From Atopobiaceae bacterium (GTDB lineage Bacteria; Actinomycetota; Coriobacteriia; Coriobacteriales; Atopobiaceae): DNA of 64,000 nucleotides. Location: NCBI GenBank assembly GCA_017510785.1, contig JAFWMH010000026.1:62001-126000 (forward strand). The letters run 5' to 3'. Below the pieces are notes generated by a model. It made no database searches. It was not told the DNA's origin and worked only from the letters and a program-made list of their open reading frames with translations. The position numbers and the translations under genes are program-made. Shown here piece after piece: positions 9,734 through 17,912 of the stretch (position 1 is its first letter; every line of letters starts with the position of its first letter).

Positions 9734-10339
9734 ATGCTTCTGGCAACGCCTGAGGTGGTCGTAGGATCCAACGCCCGGCACTACCAGGCGCTCATGGACG
9801 CCACGTTCCTCCAGAGGGGCGGGAAGGTCGAGGCGCTCCCGAGCAGCGTGGTGATCTTCGTCTGCGACTTCGACCCGTTCGGGAAGGACCTGCGCCTCTA
9901 CGACTGCCGCACGACGTGCATCCAGACGCGCGACGTGGTGCCGGACCGCCGCTGCAGCGTGTACCTGAGCGCCACGGCGACCGGCGGCGAGGTGTCCGAC
10001 GACCTCGACGCGTTCCTTCGCTACGTCCGCGGCGAGGACGTGCGCGGCAACGCGTTCGTCGACGGCGTGCGCGAAGTGGTACACTCGTGCCTTGAGGACG
10101 AGTCGTGGATGGAGGCGTACATGACGCTGGAGGAGTACTACGAGAACGAGGTCAAGCAGCGCGTGAAGGTAGGCGTGAAGAAGGGTGTGGAGGAGGCCGT
10201 GGGGAAAGCCGCCAAGCAAACCAAGCTCGACACGTTTTCCGCGCTCGTACGCGACGGGCTGCTCGACGTTGGGGTCGCCGCGGAGCGCGCGGGCGTGAGC
10301 GCCGAGGAGATGACGAAGCTCGCTGCTGAGGTCCGTTAG
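9734..10339 (+). pseudogene. Headless Rpn family fragment
   Basis: A 201-residue open frame resembling only the C-terminal half of Rpn/PDDEXK transposases: NARHYQALMDATFLQRG, VVIFVCDFDPFGKDLRLY, then a helical tail (EVKQRVKVGVKKGVEEAVG) and a short C-terminal helix pair. The catalytic N-terminal half is missing, with an in-frame TGA at 9716 directly upstream. No ribosome-binding site precedes the first ATG. The missing part stops close to leader repeat copy A, so the truncation may be a recombination junction at that repeat (inference). The protein could still be expressed as a regulatory fragment, but a broken gene is more likely. Confidence 0.7.
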
Positions 10340-10480
10340 ACATACAAGGGCGTCGCAGGGCGGGTGTTAGCTGCCACGCCTTGCGGCGCATATGTCGTCG
10401 CATTGTCCGGTCATCAACCTCCGTGCCATGCAGCTATTTGATGCTTTTTTGTACGGATCCAACTGGAGTTCCGCACAAAC
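10340..10480. other. Short spacer with a faint leader-repeat resemblance
   Basis: No gene. Around 10420-10450 the phrase GCCATGCAGCTATTTGATGC followed by TTTTTTGTA loosely resembles part of the dispersed leader repeat. The match is too short and diverged to call a fourth copy. Confidence 0.35.
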
Positions 10481-10515
10481 AAAAACAGCTCAGGGGCAAA
10501 CAACCCTCTGAGCTG
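10481..10515 (-). terminator. Rho-independent terminator of tRNA-Arg
   Basis: On the minus strand CAGCTCAG and CTGAGCTG arms enclose a GGG/CCC extension and a TTGTTTG loop. They are followed by TTTTTGTTT, immediately downstream of the tRNA 3' CCA. Confidence 0.85.
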
Positions 10516-10523
10516 GTCTTTTC

Positions 10524-10599
10524 TGGTGCCCCCGGGCCGATTCGAACGGCCGACACCCGCTTTAGGAGAGCGGTGCTCTATCCCCTGAGCTACGAAGGC
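10524..10599 (-). tRNA. tRNA-Arg (anticodon CCT)
   Basis: A 76-nt cloverleaf with acceptor GCCTTCG/CGGGGGC, anticodon loop CTCCTAA on stem CCGCT/AGCGG, T-loop GTTCGAATC and encoded CCA. The anticodon CCT reads AGG. A TGCTATAAT extended -10 (10618-10626) lies just upstream. Confidence 0.95.
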
Positions 10600-10617
10600 A
10601 TATGCTGTTGTGGAACC

Positions 10618-10626
10618 ATTATAGCA
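10618..10626 (-). promoter_or_regulatory. Extended -10 promoter of tRNA-Arg
   Basis: TGCTATAAT on the minus strand, about 20 bases before the tRNA 5' end. The same TGCTAYAAT form recurs before purC (12233-12241) and tRNA-Lys (31831-31839), and in a related form before tRNA-Ser (48996-49004). Confidence 0.7.
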
Positions 10627-10640
10627 GAGTCGAGGGGCAA

Positions 10641-11312
10641 CTACTTCTTCTTTTTGTTGCGCTTTTCCTCTTCGGCTTGTTCTTTGGCCTTTTTGTTGAG
10701 AACCGCACGCACGCGCTTGTCCGACATCGAGTCTACACGCTGCTGAACTTGTTGACGAATCGGCCGCACCTTAACCCAGTCGTAGATTAAGCCACCAATA
10801 ATAGAAATGTATGCACAGATCATGGTTGCCGCCGAAAGGAACGCCAGCACGGGACTCGCACTTTCGCGGTTCTGGTTAACGAAGCCATACAGCGTGAACG
10901 CCACGACGACAAGAGCCATGCCCACGCCGAGGAATATCCACCATGTCTTACGGGCATGCTTGTACTCTTCGTTTTCCTCCATGTAGGCCTGCGTTAGGTT
11001 GTAGCGACGATCCTCGACTTCGCGCTCGGCCGCACGTTCCGCTTTGCGCTCGGCTTTGCGCTCCTCCTTGGTCATGTTGGCCTTTTCGGCCTCCGACTTC
11101 TTTTGACGCTCGCTTTTGCCACCCGACTTCACCACGCGAACGCCGGCCGCTGCCTCACGCGTCGGTTTGGCACGAGCCGCAGAACCTCGCACAGCACCGC
11201 TTCGCTTCGGAGCAACCTCCTCCTCTGGCTCTTCCTTTTTGCCGCCACGCTCGAACGGCACGTTGCCATCGGCTTCCTCGCGTGCACCCTTGATGGTGTC
11301 CAATAACGACAT
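10641..11312 (-). CDS. Conserved hypothetical membrane protein
   Basis: A 223-residue protein of unknown function. The N-terminal half is highly charged (Lys/Glu/Arg-rich, with EERKAERKAERAAEREVE) and predicted helical or disordered. Two hydrophobic segments follow near residues 124-144 and 153-176 (WWIFLGVGMALVVVAFTLYG, then a second Ala/Ile-rich helix). The tail is again strongly basic (KKAKEQAEEEKRNKKKK). Its ATG follows the purC stop by two bases, and AAGGAG near the purC end serves as RBS, so the two are co-transcribed and probably translationally coupled. No enzymatic motif is visible. The pattern suggests a small membrane-anchored protein with both charged ends in the cytoplasm. Confidence 0.75.
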   Translation of the reverse strand: MSLLDTIKGAREEADGNVPFERGGKKEEPEEEVAPKRSGAVRGSAARAKPTREAAAGVRVVKSGGKSERQKKSEAEKANMTKEERKAERKAERAAEREVEDRRYNLTQAYMEENEEYKHARKTWWIFLGVGMALVVVAFTLYGFVNQNRESASPVLAFLSAATMICAYISIIGGLIYDWVKVRPIRQQVQQRVDSMSDKRVRAVLNKKAKEQAEEEKRNKKKK

Positions 11313-11314
11313 GG

Positions 11315-12199
11315 TTACTGCTCCTTCGCTGGCACGAACTCCGCGCCGGTAATTATCTTAAACGCCTCAATGTAACGCGCCGACGTGCCCTCGATGACCT
11401 CGGCGGGCAGATGTGGCGGCTCTCCCTGCATATCCCAGTTCTCGCGCAGCCAGTCGCGCACGAACTGCTTGTCGTAACTCGGCTGCACCACACCGGGCTC
11501 GTAGCTCTCGGCCGGCCAAAAGCGGCTCGAGTCGGGCGTGAGGCACTCGTCAATGAGCGAAAGACGGCCGTCGATGAAACCAAACTCGAACTTCGTATCG
11601 GCAATTATGATGCCGCGCGTCCGTGCGTATTCGGCCGCAGCATTGTAAATCGTGAGCGACGCATCGCGCAACTGAGCCGCCACGTCGTCACCTACGATTT
11701 CGGCACAGCGCTCGTAACTGATGTTCTCGTCGTGCTCGCCAAGCTCGGCCTTCGTGGACGGCGTAAAAATGGCCTCGGGAATCTTGCTTGCTTCCACCAA
11801 ACCATCGGGAAGTGTAATGCCGCACACAGTGCCATCCTGGTCGTACGTCTTTTTTCCACTGCCCGTAAGATACCCGCGAACGATGGCCTCGATGGGCACC
11901 GTTTTCGCCTTGCGCACCAGCATCGAGCGGCCAGTAAGATAGTCCTTGTACGGCGCGAACCGCTCGGGGTAATCGGCCGGATCCATAGAGAGTAGGTGGT
12001 TGGGAATGAGGTCGGCGAACTTCTCGAACCAAAACGCCGAGATTCTCGTAAGTATTTCGCCCTTGAACGGAATCTCGTCCGGCAAAATAAAGTCGTACGC
12101 ACTCACGCGGTCGCTCACCACCATGAGCAGCGTGTCGCCGCAATCGTAGATGTCGCGCACCTTGCCCTGGCTATCGGGCCTGAGCTCTATAGAAGCCAT
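11315..12199 (-). CDS. purC: Phosphoribosylaminoimidazole-succinocarboxamide synthase
   Basis: A 294-residue SAICAR synthetase that joins CAIR and aspartate using ATP in de novo purine synthesis. Visible family motifs are GKVRDIYD near the N-terminus, LLMVVSDRVSAYD, PNHLLSMDP, the substrate-loop PIEAIVRGYLTGSG, IADTKFEFG and LIDECLTPDSSRFW. Length fits the longer bacterial/yeast-like class rather than the 237-residue E. coli type. ATG is preceded by GGGGAGGAACC. It is first in a two-gene unit with the small membrane protein downstream. Confidence 0.97.
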   Translation of the reverse strand: MASIELRPDSQGKVRDIYDCGDTLLMVVSDRVSAYDFILPDEIPFKGEILTRISAFWFEKFADLIPNHLLSMDPADYPERFAPYKDYLTGRSMLVRKAKTVPIEAIVRGYLTGSGKKTYDQDGTVCGITLPDGLVEASKIPEAIFTPSTKAELGEHDENISYERCAEIVGDDVAAQLRDASLTIYNAAAEYARTRGIIIADTKFEFGFIDGRLSLIDECLTPDSSRFWPAESYEPGVVQPSYDKQFVRDWLRENWDMQGEPPHLPAEVIEGTSARYIEAFKIITGAEFVPAKEQ

Positions 12200-12232
12200 G
12201 GTTCCTCCCCGTGCAATAAGCAGATGAACGCC

Positions 12233-12241
12233 ATTGTAGCA
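12233..12241 (-). promoter_or_regulatory. Extended -10 promoter of purC
   Basis: TGCTACAAT on the minus strand, 34 bases upstream of the purC ATG. No good -35 hexamer is evident, which fits an extended -10 promoter. Confidence 0.6.
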
Positions 12242-12314
12242 GAGAATTCCACTGTAGGGGAGAACAGCAGAGGTACGGAAAACGGTTTTGTAGCATAGCC
12301 GTTATGTGTAGAAA

Positions 12315-12373
12315 GTCTCGCGTGAGACGCAGTTCCCCGGGGTTTATCTTATTGCGAGACAAACCCCGGGGAA
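12315..12373. terminator. Inverted repeats after the histidine kinase gene
   Basis: A perfect 13-bp inverted repeat (arms TTCCCCGGGGTTT 12333-12345 and AAACCCCGGGGAA 12361-12373) with a 15-base loop. A small GTCTC/GAGAC hairpin at 12315-12328 lies beside it. It falls just past the stop of the minus-strand kinase. There is no U-tract, so it could equally be a REP-type element, and the CCCCGGGG core is itself palindromic. Confidence 0.6.
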
Positions 12374-12409
12374 TGTGAATTGGGACGGAATCGCGATGCG
12401 ACCGAAAGG

Positions 12410-13894
12410 TTACTTTTTCTTACGATGCGCGATGGGCAAATGCAACGTAAACGTTGTGCCAACACCCTCTTCGGAGTCGACGGAAATCGTGCCATTGTGG
12501 CGGTCGACGATTTCCTTCGTAAGCGCCAAGCCCACGCCAAGGCCACCGGCCTCGCGCTCGCGACTAGCCTCCGACCTCCAGAATCGACTGAACACGCGCG
12601 GGATATCTTCCTTGGCAATGCCGATGCCAGTATCGCTTACCGAAATCAGTACGTTGCGGCGGTCGCGCGCGACGCGTACCTCCACGCTGCCACCCTCGGG
12701 CGTGTAGCGCAGTGCGTTGCTCATAAGGTTCACAATGGCTTCGCGCACGAGGTCGGAGTCGATATCGGCCATAAACTTTTGATGCCCTGTGTCGTTTACG
12801 AAAGCAAGCTCGAGGCCGTTATCTTGGAAGAGCTGTTCCTGTACCGTTACGAGGTCGCTCACCAAGCTCACCACATCGGTACGCTCGATGTGCATGGGAA
12901 TTTTTCCGTTTTCCATACGCGAAAGACGAAGCATGGCATCGACCAAGCGCGAGAGTCGACGCACTTCGATGGCAACCGTAGCGAGGTTGTCTTGGTTGGC
13001 TGGCATCACGCCATCTTGCATGGCTTCCACCGTCGCCTGCATCGCCATGAGAGGGGTGCGCAACTCATGTGCCACGTCGCTCGTAAGACGATGCTCAAGC
13101 TTGATGTCGCGCTCGAGCGAAGCGGCCATGTCGTCGAAGGTTTCGCCAAGACGTCCCATTTCGTCGGAACCCGCAAGTCCAGTACGAGCAGTAAGATCAC
13201 CGTTACGGATTTGCGCCGCGGTTGTGGTTATCCGCTTTATGGGCCGCGTGAGAGCACGCGAAACGATGTAGCCAATCACGCAGGCGAATACCACAGCCAT
13301 GCTTGCCGCAGTGACTATTGCCGCGTACGAATTCGTGCGAAACGCCGAGTCCGTTTTGGTGAGTAGCGCGTCCGAACTAGCCGACCAATACGTAAGGATG
13401 CCTACACGTGTGCCATCCTCCACGATGACCTCGGCCGTTACAATACTCATTTCCTCGCGCGGAGGCGCAATCACCCTGCGATTCCGACGAGAGTTCGATC
13501 CCACAATTCCACCCACAGTGTCGTCGAACAGCACGATGCCCTGAGCATCCACGAGCTGCATGCCGACGTCGGGCATCGACTCGGAGCTAGCGTCGAGGTA
13601 CTCCAGCATGCTTTGGTCCCATTCGCCATGGACGCCATATTGCTGGCCGAGGCTATCGGCCATGTACTGGACCATGTTTTGCATGTTTTGACGCGTGTAC
13701 GTTTGGAACTGGCCTTCCCACACCACGGCGAGAACGGCCGAAAGCACGACCGCCGTCATTACCGCCGTCATCGCAAAAGCAAGCGCCATGCGCGTGGAAT
13801 AGCGCATGGTGCTACGCGGACGTCGTTTTATAGTGTTGTACGTCGAGACGTTCGACTCGTCGGACGTCTCGCGCTGAGCATGACCGATGGACAT
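12410..13894 (-). CDS. Sensor histidine kinase
   Basis: A 494-residue two-component kinase. It has one N-terminal transmembrane segment around residues 33-54, an extracytoplasmic sensor of about 130 residues, and a second membrane helix near residues 190-210. A HAMP linker (SRALTRPIKRITTTAAQIRN) leads into HisKA with the phospho-acceptor box SDVAHELRTPL. The HATPase_c domain shows the N box (AIVNLMSNALRYTPEGG), G1 (DTGIGIAKEDIPRVFSRFWR) and G2 (GLGVGLALTKEIV). It should autophosphorylate on the His and pass phosphate to the regulator encoded 27 bases upstream. The start is uncertain: an alternative ATG at residue 30 would still leave both membrane helices intact, and neither start has a strong RBS. 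The signal is unknown. Confidence 0.93.
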   Translation of the reverse strand: MSIGHAQRETSDESNVSTYNTIKRRPRSTMRYSTRMALAFAMTAVMTAVVLSAVLAVVWEGQFQTYTRQNMQNMVQYMADSLGQQYGVHGEWDQSMLEYLDASSESMPDVGMQLVDAQGIVLFDDTVGGIVGSNSRRNRRVIAPPREEMSIVTAEVIVEDGTRVGILTYWSASSDALLTKTDSAFRTNSYAAIVTAASMAVVFACVIGYIVSRALTRPIKRITTTAAQIRNGDLTARTGLAGSDEMGRLGETFDDMAASLERDIKLEHRLTSDVAHELRTPLMAMQATVEAMQDGVMPANQDNLATVAIEVRRLSRLVDAMLRLSRMENGKIPMHIERTDVVSLVSDLVTVQEQLFQDNGLELAFVNDTGHQKFMADIDSDLVREAIVNLMSNALRYTPEGGSVEVRVARDRRNVLISVSDTGIGIAKEDIPRVFSRFWRSEASREREAGGLGVGLALTKEIVDRHNGTISVDSEEGVGTTFTLHLPIAHRKKK

Positions 13895-13921
13895 GGCACG
13901 TTGGCCGTAGAGCCTGCGGCG

Positions 13922-14653
13922 CTACTTGCGCGCACGACCCTTGCCCTTGTCGCCTTTGTCGGGCGACTCGAAGCGATAGCCGACTCCGTGCACGGTGTAG
14001 AGCCAACGCGGGTTGCGTGGATCGTCGCCGAGCTTGGCGCGAAGATTCTTCACGTGGCTATCGATGGTGCGCTCGTATCCCTCGAAGTCGTAGCCCAGCA
14101 CCTTTTCCACAAGCTCCATGCGCGTGTACACACGACCCGGGAAGCGTGCGAGGGTGGTAAGCAGCTTGAACTCGGACGCGGTGAGGTCGATCTCCTCATC
14201 CTCAATCGTTACCTTGTGACCAGAAATATCGATTACGAGGTCGCCGAAGTCGAGCACCTCGAGCTGTGGCTCGCTCTCGGTGTGGGCACGACGAAGGAGC
14301 GCACGAACGCGGGCAACAAGCTCACGCGGGGAGAAAGGCTTGATGAGATAGTCATCGGCGCCGAGTTCCAAGCCAATGATGCGGTCTTCAACCTCGCCCT
14401 TGGCGGTAAGCATGATGATGGGTACGTTAGACGTCTCGCGGATAGCGCGGCACACGCGCTCGCCCGAGAGCTTGGGAAGCATGAGGTCAAGAATCACAAG
14501 GTCGAAGGAGTGCTTCTCGAACTCCTCCACGGCGCTCTGGCCGTCGCCCACGCCACGCACGATGTAGCCCTCGCGCTCGAGGTACGCCGCCACGGCGTCG
14601 CGGATTGCCTTCTCGTCCTCCACCAACAGAATTCGCTTTTCGTCTCCGGCCAT
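13922..14653 (-). CDS. OmpR/PhoB family response regulator
   Basis: A 243-residue regulator. The N-terminal receiver has acidic pair ED at residues 12-13, phospho-acceptor Asp in VILDLMLP near residue 55, Thr in IMLTAKGE and Lys in DDYLIKPFSPREL. The C-terminal winged helix has LTASEFKLLTTLARFPGRVYT, then RTIDSHVKNLRAKLGDDP (the DNA-reading helix) and VHGVGYRF. The start is supported by TAGGAGTCGGAC before ATG. It is cotranscribed with the histidine kinase that follows and is its likely partner. A TACACT -10-like hexamer lies upstream. Regulon unknown. Confidence 0.95.
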   Translation of the reverse strand: MAGDEKRILLVEDEKAIRDAVAAYLEREGYIVRGVGDGQSAVEEFEKHSFDLVILDLMLPKLSGERVCRAIRETSNVPIIMLTAKGEVEDRIIGLELGADDYLIKPFSPRELVARVRALLRRAHTESEPQLEVLDFGDLVIDISGHKVTIEDEEIDLTASEFKLLTTLARFPGRVYTRMELVEKVLGYDFEGYERTIDSHVKNLRAKLGDDPRNPRWLYTVHGVGYRFESPDKGDKGKGRARK

Positions 14654-14770
14654 GTCCGACTCCTAACTACGATTTTGCCGTGTGCGATTTGACATGCAGG
14701 TATATATTAGTGTAGCGCATACCGCCCACTTTCGGATACATCCTTTTTGGGTGACCGGCAACTACAATAC

Positions 14771-15982
14771 TCACAGTGCAAACGTGCGCACGGTCACCGA
14801 GGACGGATATCCCGAAGCCTCGTCTTTTACGGTGGCGAATGTTACGAAGTCGTTGGTTTGTCCGATGCGCGCAGGGTATTCCCCGTAGTCCACGCAACGG
14901 TTCGCGGCGGTAAGGATGGAGTAGGTCGACTTGCGAAGGTTAACCACGAAGTACGACGCCCGGCTCTTTATTATGAACACGTCGTCCATGCCGGCAACAT
15001 TGGCACTTGGCTCGCGGGCCAAGCGCACGAACGGACCCTCGCCGGATCCAAGATACGTTCCCATTTCGCCAAACATGCCACCAGAGCTGTAGTTCGCCTC
15101 GATGGAGACGGCGAAACGGTTGCCAACGTAGGAGGCGTAAAACGGACGGACGGACTGCGGCAGCACGAGCTGGTCCACTATGGTGTTGAGGTCATCCTTA
15201 AGCAGGTATGCCGTCACGCCATAAAACACCCCCTCGTCGGCGCGCACGCGCGGGGCAAGCACAACCACGTCGCCAGAAACACTCGGCTCGATGGGGAAAC
15301 GTCCTGGCGACTCAACTACCGCTTGGGCATTCGCGTCACCAAGCTTCCAGAGGTAGCAGTACGATGGTTCCTTGGTGTTTTGACCCGAGAGGGACGGCGT
15401 CACCTGCCACAATACCGAATTACCGACGCATGTGAAGCCGGGCGGATCGTAGTTGTTATCCGCTTGCCATAACGTGGTCGGGTTGCCATCCAGCTGACCT
15501 TGATTGAATCGTGCTGCGTAAAGCGACCAGGCGTGCGTGAGGTAGTCGAGCTCGACCCAAGCATACACCTCGTCAGAACAGCGCGTGTCGTACACGACCA
15601 CCGTGTGGCCATCACCCATAACGTTCGAAACGACTTCGACAAAACCACCGTCTTGGGCGTTAAACGCGCAGCCTATTACCATGGGCGATGCAGATGCGCC
15701 CGCCTGCGTGACGGGAATCCACGTGCTTGTTGCTTCGTGAAGAACACTCCCCAGAGGAAGACTCCACTCCGCGATGTCGCGAAGTTCAAGATCGGTCTCT
15801 TCGAAGTCGTCGATTACGCTCGTTGCCGTTTTTTCGTCGACTACCATGGGTTCGGGCACCACGCGCTGCTCGGGATTCGTGCAGCCGGGCAACACCCCTA
15901 TTGTTGCCCCGGCCGCAGCCGCGAGACCCGTCGCACGCAGAAAGCCGCGACGTGTGACACCGGCAGGCTTTGTGCTCGGCAT
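14771..15982 (-). CDS. Tat-exported putative lipoprotein, unknown function
   Basis: A 403-residue protein using ATG at 15982. A longer frame exists but this start gives a textbook twin-arginine signal: TRRGFLRAT, then an Ala/Gly-rich hydrophobic stretch and a lipobox-like VLPGC. It should be exported folded through Tat and possibly lipidated at Cys. The mature part is all-beta in appearance with repeating DxxxxY/W strands (TLWQADNNYDPPGFTCVGNS, YVGNRFAVSIEANYSS), suggesting a beta-propeller. No catalytic motif is recognised. It lies 37 bp behind the TSCPD gene and is probably in the same transcript. Confidence 0.75.
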   Translation of the reverse strand: MPSTKPAGVTRRGFLRATGLAAAAGATIGVLPGCTNPEQRVVPEPMVVDEKTATSVIDDFEETDLELRDIAEWSLPLGSVLHEATSTWIPVTQAGASASPMVIGCAFNAQDGGFVEVVSNVMGDGHTVVVYDTRCSDEVYAWVELDYLTHAWSLYAARFNQGQLDGNPTTLWQADNNYDPPGFTCVGNSVLWQVTPSLSGQNTKEPSYCYLWKLGDANAQAVVESPGRFPIEPSVSGDVVVLAPRVRADEGVFYGVTAYLLKDDLNTIVDQLVLPQSVRPFYASYVGNRFAVSIEANYSSGGMFGEMGTYLGSGEGPFVRLAREPSANVAGMDDVFIIKSRASYFVVNLRKSTYSILTAANRCVDYGEYPARIGQTNDFVTFATVKDEASGYPSSVTVRTFAL

Positions 15983-16019
15983 CGCACCAGAACGGTCTCC
16001 CCTGTGGCGACTCAGGATG

Positions 16020-16292
16020 CTAGGCCACTGCACGTGCTTGCTCCTGCGCCTTGCGAAGCGCAATCGTAAGCTGGTCGGCACACGACGTCCCACGTCTGCC
16101 ACAAAGGTTGCCGGCCAGCAACTTTACGACGTCATCCACTGCTTGTCCCTTTATAAGTTTGGCAACAGCCTTGGTATTTCCGTTGCATCCGCCATCGAAC
16201 ACCACGTTCTCGATGGTGGATCCGTCATCCGAAACAGCCACATGAATGTTGCGCGGGCACACACGTTGCGGCTTGAAGTCAAGTTCGTACAT
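16020..16292 (-). CDS. TSCPD domain protein (TIGR03905-like)
   Basis: A 90-residue protein starting at ATG 16292, chosen because GGGAGGAAC stands five bases upstream. The sequence YELDFKPQRVCPRNIHVAVS, then GGCNGNTKAV, LIKGQAVDDVV and CGRRGTSCADQL match the small TSCPD family related to the C-terminal region of ribonucleotide reductases. The conserved Cys residues could bind a metal. The function of the stand-alone family is not established. The downstream neighbour is the Tat lipoprotein. Confidence 0.85.
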   Translation of the reverse strand: MYELDFKPQRVCPRNIHVAVSDDGSTIENVVFDGGCNGNTKAVAKLIKGQAVDDVVKLLAGNLCGRRGTSCADQLTIALRKAQEQARAVA

Positions 16293-16376
16293 TTTGTTCC
16301 TCCCATACCCCCAATGCAGCGTTTCGCGCAATGTCATCGTTTGGTTCGATATTCGCGCTGCGTCAGTTCTCAACGT

Positions 16377-16517
16377 TTAAGTATACCCACAAATGGCCAT
16401 GGCCAACTCATGGGTAAAAATGCCCGCGTCCGCAACGGCATTGACCACTGCGAGTCTGGAATTGGACGGCTTCACAACCAGTCCCTCAACGGAAGCTCTG
16501 ATGTACTCCGGATTCAT
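16377..16517 (-). CDS. Possible 46-residue small protein
   Basis: An open frame from ATG at 16517 to TAA at 16377, encoding MNPEYIRASVEGLVVKPS and an Ala-rich tail ending AMAICGYT. It sits between the TSCPD gene and the divergent DUF559-like gene. There is only a weak GAAG before the ATG. It may be a remnant of a longer gene or chance; I do not recognise a family. Confidence 0.25.
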   Translation of the reverse strand: MNPEYIRASVEGLVVKPSNSRLAVVNAVADAGIFTHELAMAICGYT

Positions 16518-16567
16518 GCTTCATATTGAATGTATCACATCAAGTTTTGAATGTGTGATTTCGTAGT

Positions 16568-16696
16568 TGGTTAGTTATTCCTCTTTTTCGACTTTTTTTC
16601 GCGCTATGCCAAGTATTCAGGCCTTTTACCTGCCGTTTTACCCTTGTATACTCGGGATAGTCCCGAATTTAATCGAAATTTCGGCATAACTAACCA
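16568..16696 (+). promoter_or_regulatory. Promoter and operator-like palindromes of DUF559-like gene
   Basis: A -35 TTTTAC at 16624 is followed after 17 bp by TGTATACT (-10 at 16647-16652). CGGGATAGTCCCG (16653-16665), a 5-bp dyad, overlaps the expected start of transcription. CGAAATTTCG (16674-16683) is a perfect 10-bp palindrome. An 11-bp inverted repeat, TGGTTAGTTAT (16568-16578) and ATAACTAACCA (16686-16696), encloses the whole promoter. The arrangement suggests repression by a dimeric or loop-forming protein, possibly the gene product itself (inference). Confidence 0.6.
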
Positions 16697-16717
16697 CTCC
16701 TGCACTCGGGAGGTGCT

Positions 16718-17758
16718 ATGCAAGTTGTTCTGGACGGCGAAACAGCTTACGAATATTGGATGTTGCACAATCCACATACCGAAGCATCAGCGGAAAACTC
16801 ACCGCGGCAACCTCTCACGTCGTTCGAATCGCTCTCGAACAAGCAGCTTGACGACGCGATCGGCCAGCGCGATGGTTCGTCGGGCAAGATGCATCTCATT
16901 TGCGACTACCATCTGCGACCACATGCACACCCGAACACCCAATGCCACGTATGGTCGTCCAAAACACCGCTTCCGCCGAAATCCATCTACCAAATTGGGC
17001 CAGGTCTTTATACGGTTTCGCCCGAACTTTGCCTTGTGCGGCTGGCCTCCCAAGTCGATCGCCTCACTTTGCTGCACATGACAACCAACATGCTCGGCCT
17101 ATTCGCATTCAATTACTACGAAAAGATGGAACTCGTCGAGCGCGACCCTATAACCACCATCCAAAAGGTTCAAACATACCTAAATGCGATACCCCATGCG
17201 CAGGGCACGAAGGTAATACGACAAATCCTTTCGTGGGTGCACGAAAGGAGCCGTTCCCCACGCGAATCCACGGTATCTCTGTGCCTTGGCATACCAACTC
17301 GAGTTGGAGGTTTAGCGCTGCCATCATTCGAGGTCAACCGAAAAATCAAGCTGAGTGACGAGGCACGTCTCCTCACTACAAAGAATTACCTCGAAGCCGA
17401 CTTCGCATGGATGAGCAAAAAGACTCTGCTCGAATATAACAGCGACGAGTGGCATTACGGTTCGGATCGAGTCGCTCGCGACTTGGAAAAGATTGCTGCA
17501 TTGCAGCAAATGGACTATACCACCGTACCTGTAACAACGCGACAATTCGATGATTACGATACGTTTAAGGCAATCGTTGGTAACCTGCGCAAGCACCTTG
17601 GCCAACGCGACCGAGCTAATGAGGACGCCGAAAAGAGACGTAGCTACCTGCATTCCGACCTCATTGAAACCGAACGAACGCAGCGCGAGCTGCTTCCATT
17701 CTCGGAAACAGCTCGCTGGCAATGGCTATGGCCTCGACTCGACTATTCTATTAAATGA
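16718..17758 (+). CDS. DUF559/AbiEi-like orphan protein, paralogue 1
   Basis: A 346-residue protein with ATG preceded by CGGGAGGT. An N-terminal part begins QVVLDGETAYEYWM. A middle part has IGPGLYTVSPELCLVRLAS, resembling the linker of AbiEi-type proteins. The C-terminal 120 residues fit a Vsr/DUF559-like PD-(D/E)XK fold: ADFAWMSKKTLLEYNSDEWH, then ARDLEKIAALQQMDYTTVP and TRQFDDYDTF. In related families the Asp and the Glu on the second strand are active-site residues; the usual Lys or Gln after Glu is replaced (EYNSDEWH), so catalysis is uncertain. A second, diverged copy lies at 45662-46753. AbiEi proteins are antitoxins or transcription factors of type IV toxin-antitoxin systems, but no partner toxin adjoins this gene. 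Family assignment is by eye. Confidence 0.6.
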   Translation: MQVVLDGETAYEYWMLHNPHTEASAENSPRQPLTSFESLSNKQLDDAIGQRDGSSGKMHLICDYHLRPHAHPNTQCHVWSSKTPLPPKSIYQIGPGLYTVSPELCLVRLASQVDRLTLLHMTTNMLGLFAFNYYEKMELVERDPITTIQKVQTYLNAIPHAQGTKVIRQILSWVHERSRSPRESTVSLCLGIPTRVGGLALPSFEVNRKIKLSDEARLLTTKNYLEADFAWMSKKTLLEYNSDEWHYGSDRVARDLEKIAALQQMDYTTVPVTTRQFDDYDTFKAIVGNLRKHLGQRDRANEDAEKRRSYLHSDLIETERTQRELLPFSETARWQWLWPRLDYSIK

Positions 17759-17912
17759 CAACGCTCGCAGTGTTTGACACCAACCCACGCCCAGCTCCCC
17801 GGCCGAATCGAACGCGACGTCTGTCCTAAATGCCGCCCGACGCCACAATCCGATCCCATGCGACATCACACAGTCGAAACCCAATCCGGGCCCGACCAAC
17901 CCAACACCAGCC

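Noticed and set aside
9556..9771. N-terminal extension of the rpn frame to 9771
   Set aside because: It runs through the dispersed leader repeat, and a good RBS sits at ATG 9555; the extension has no family similarity.
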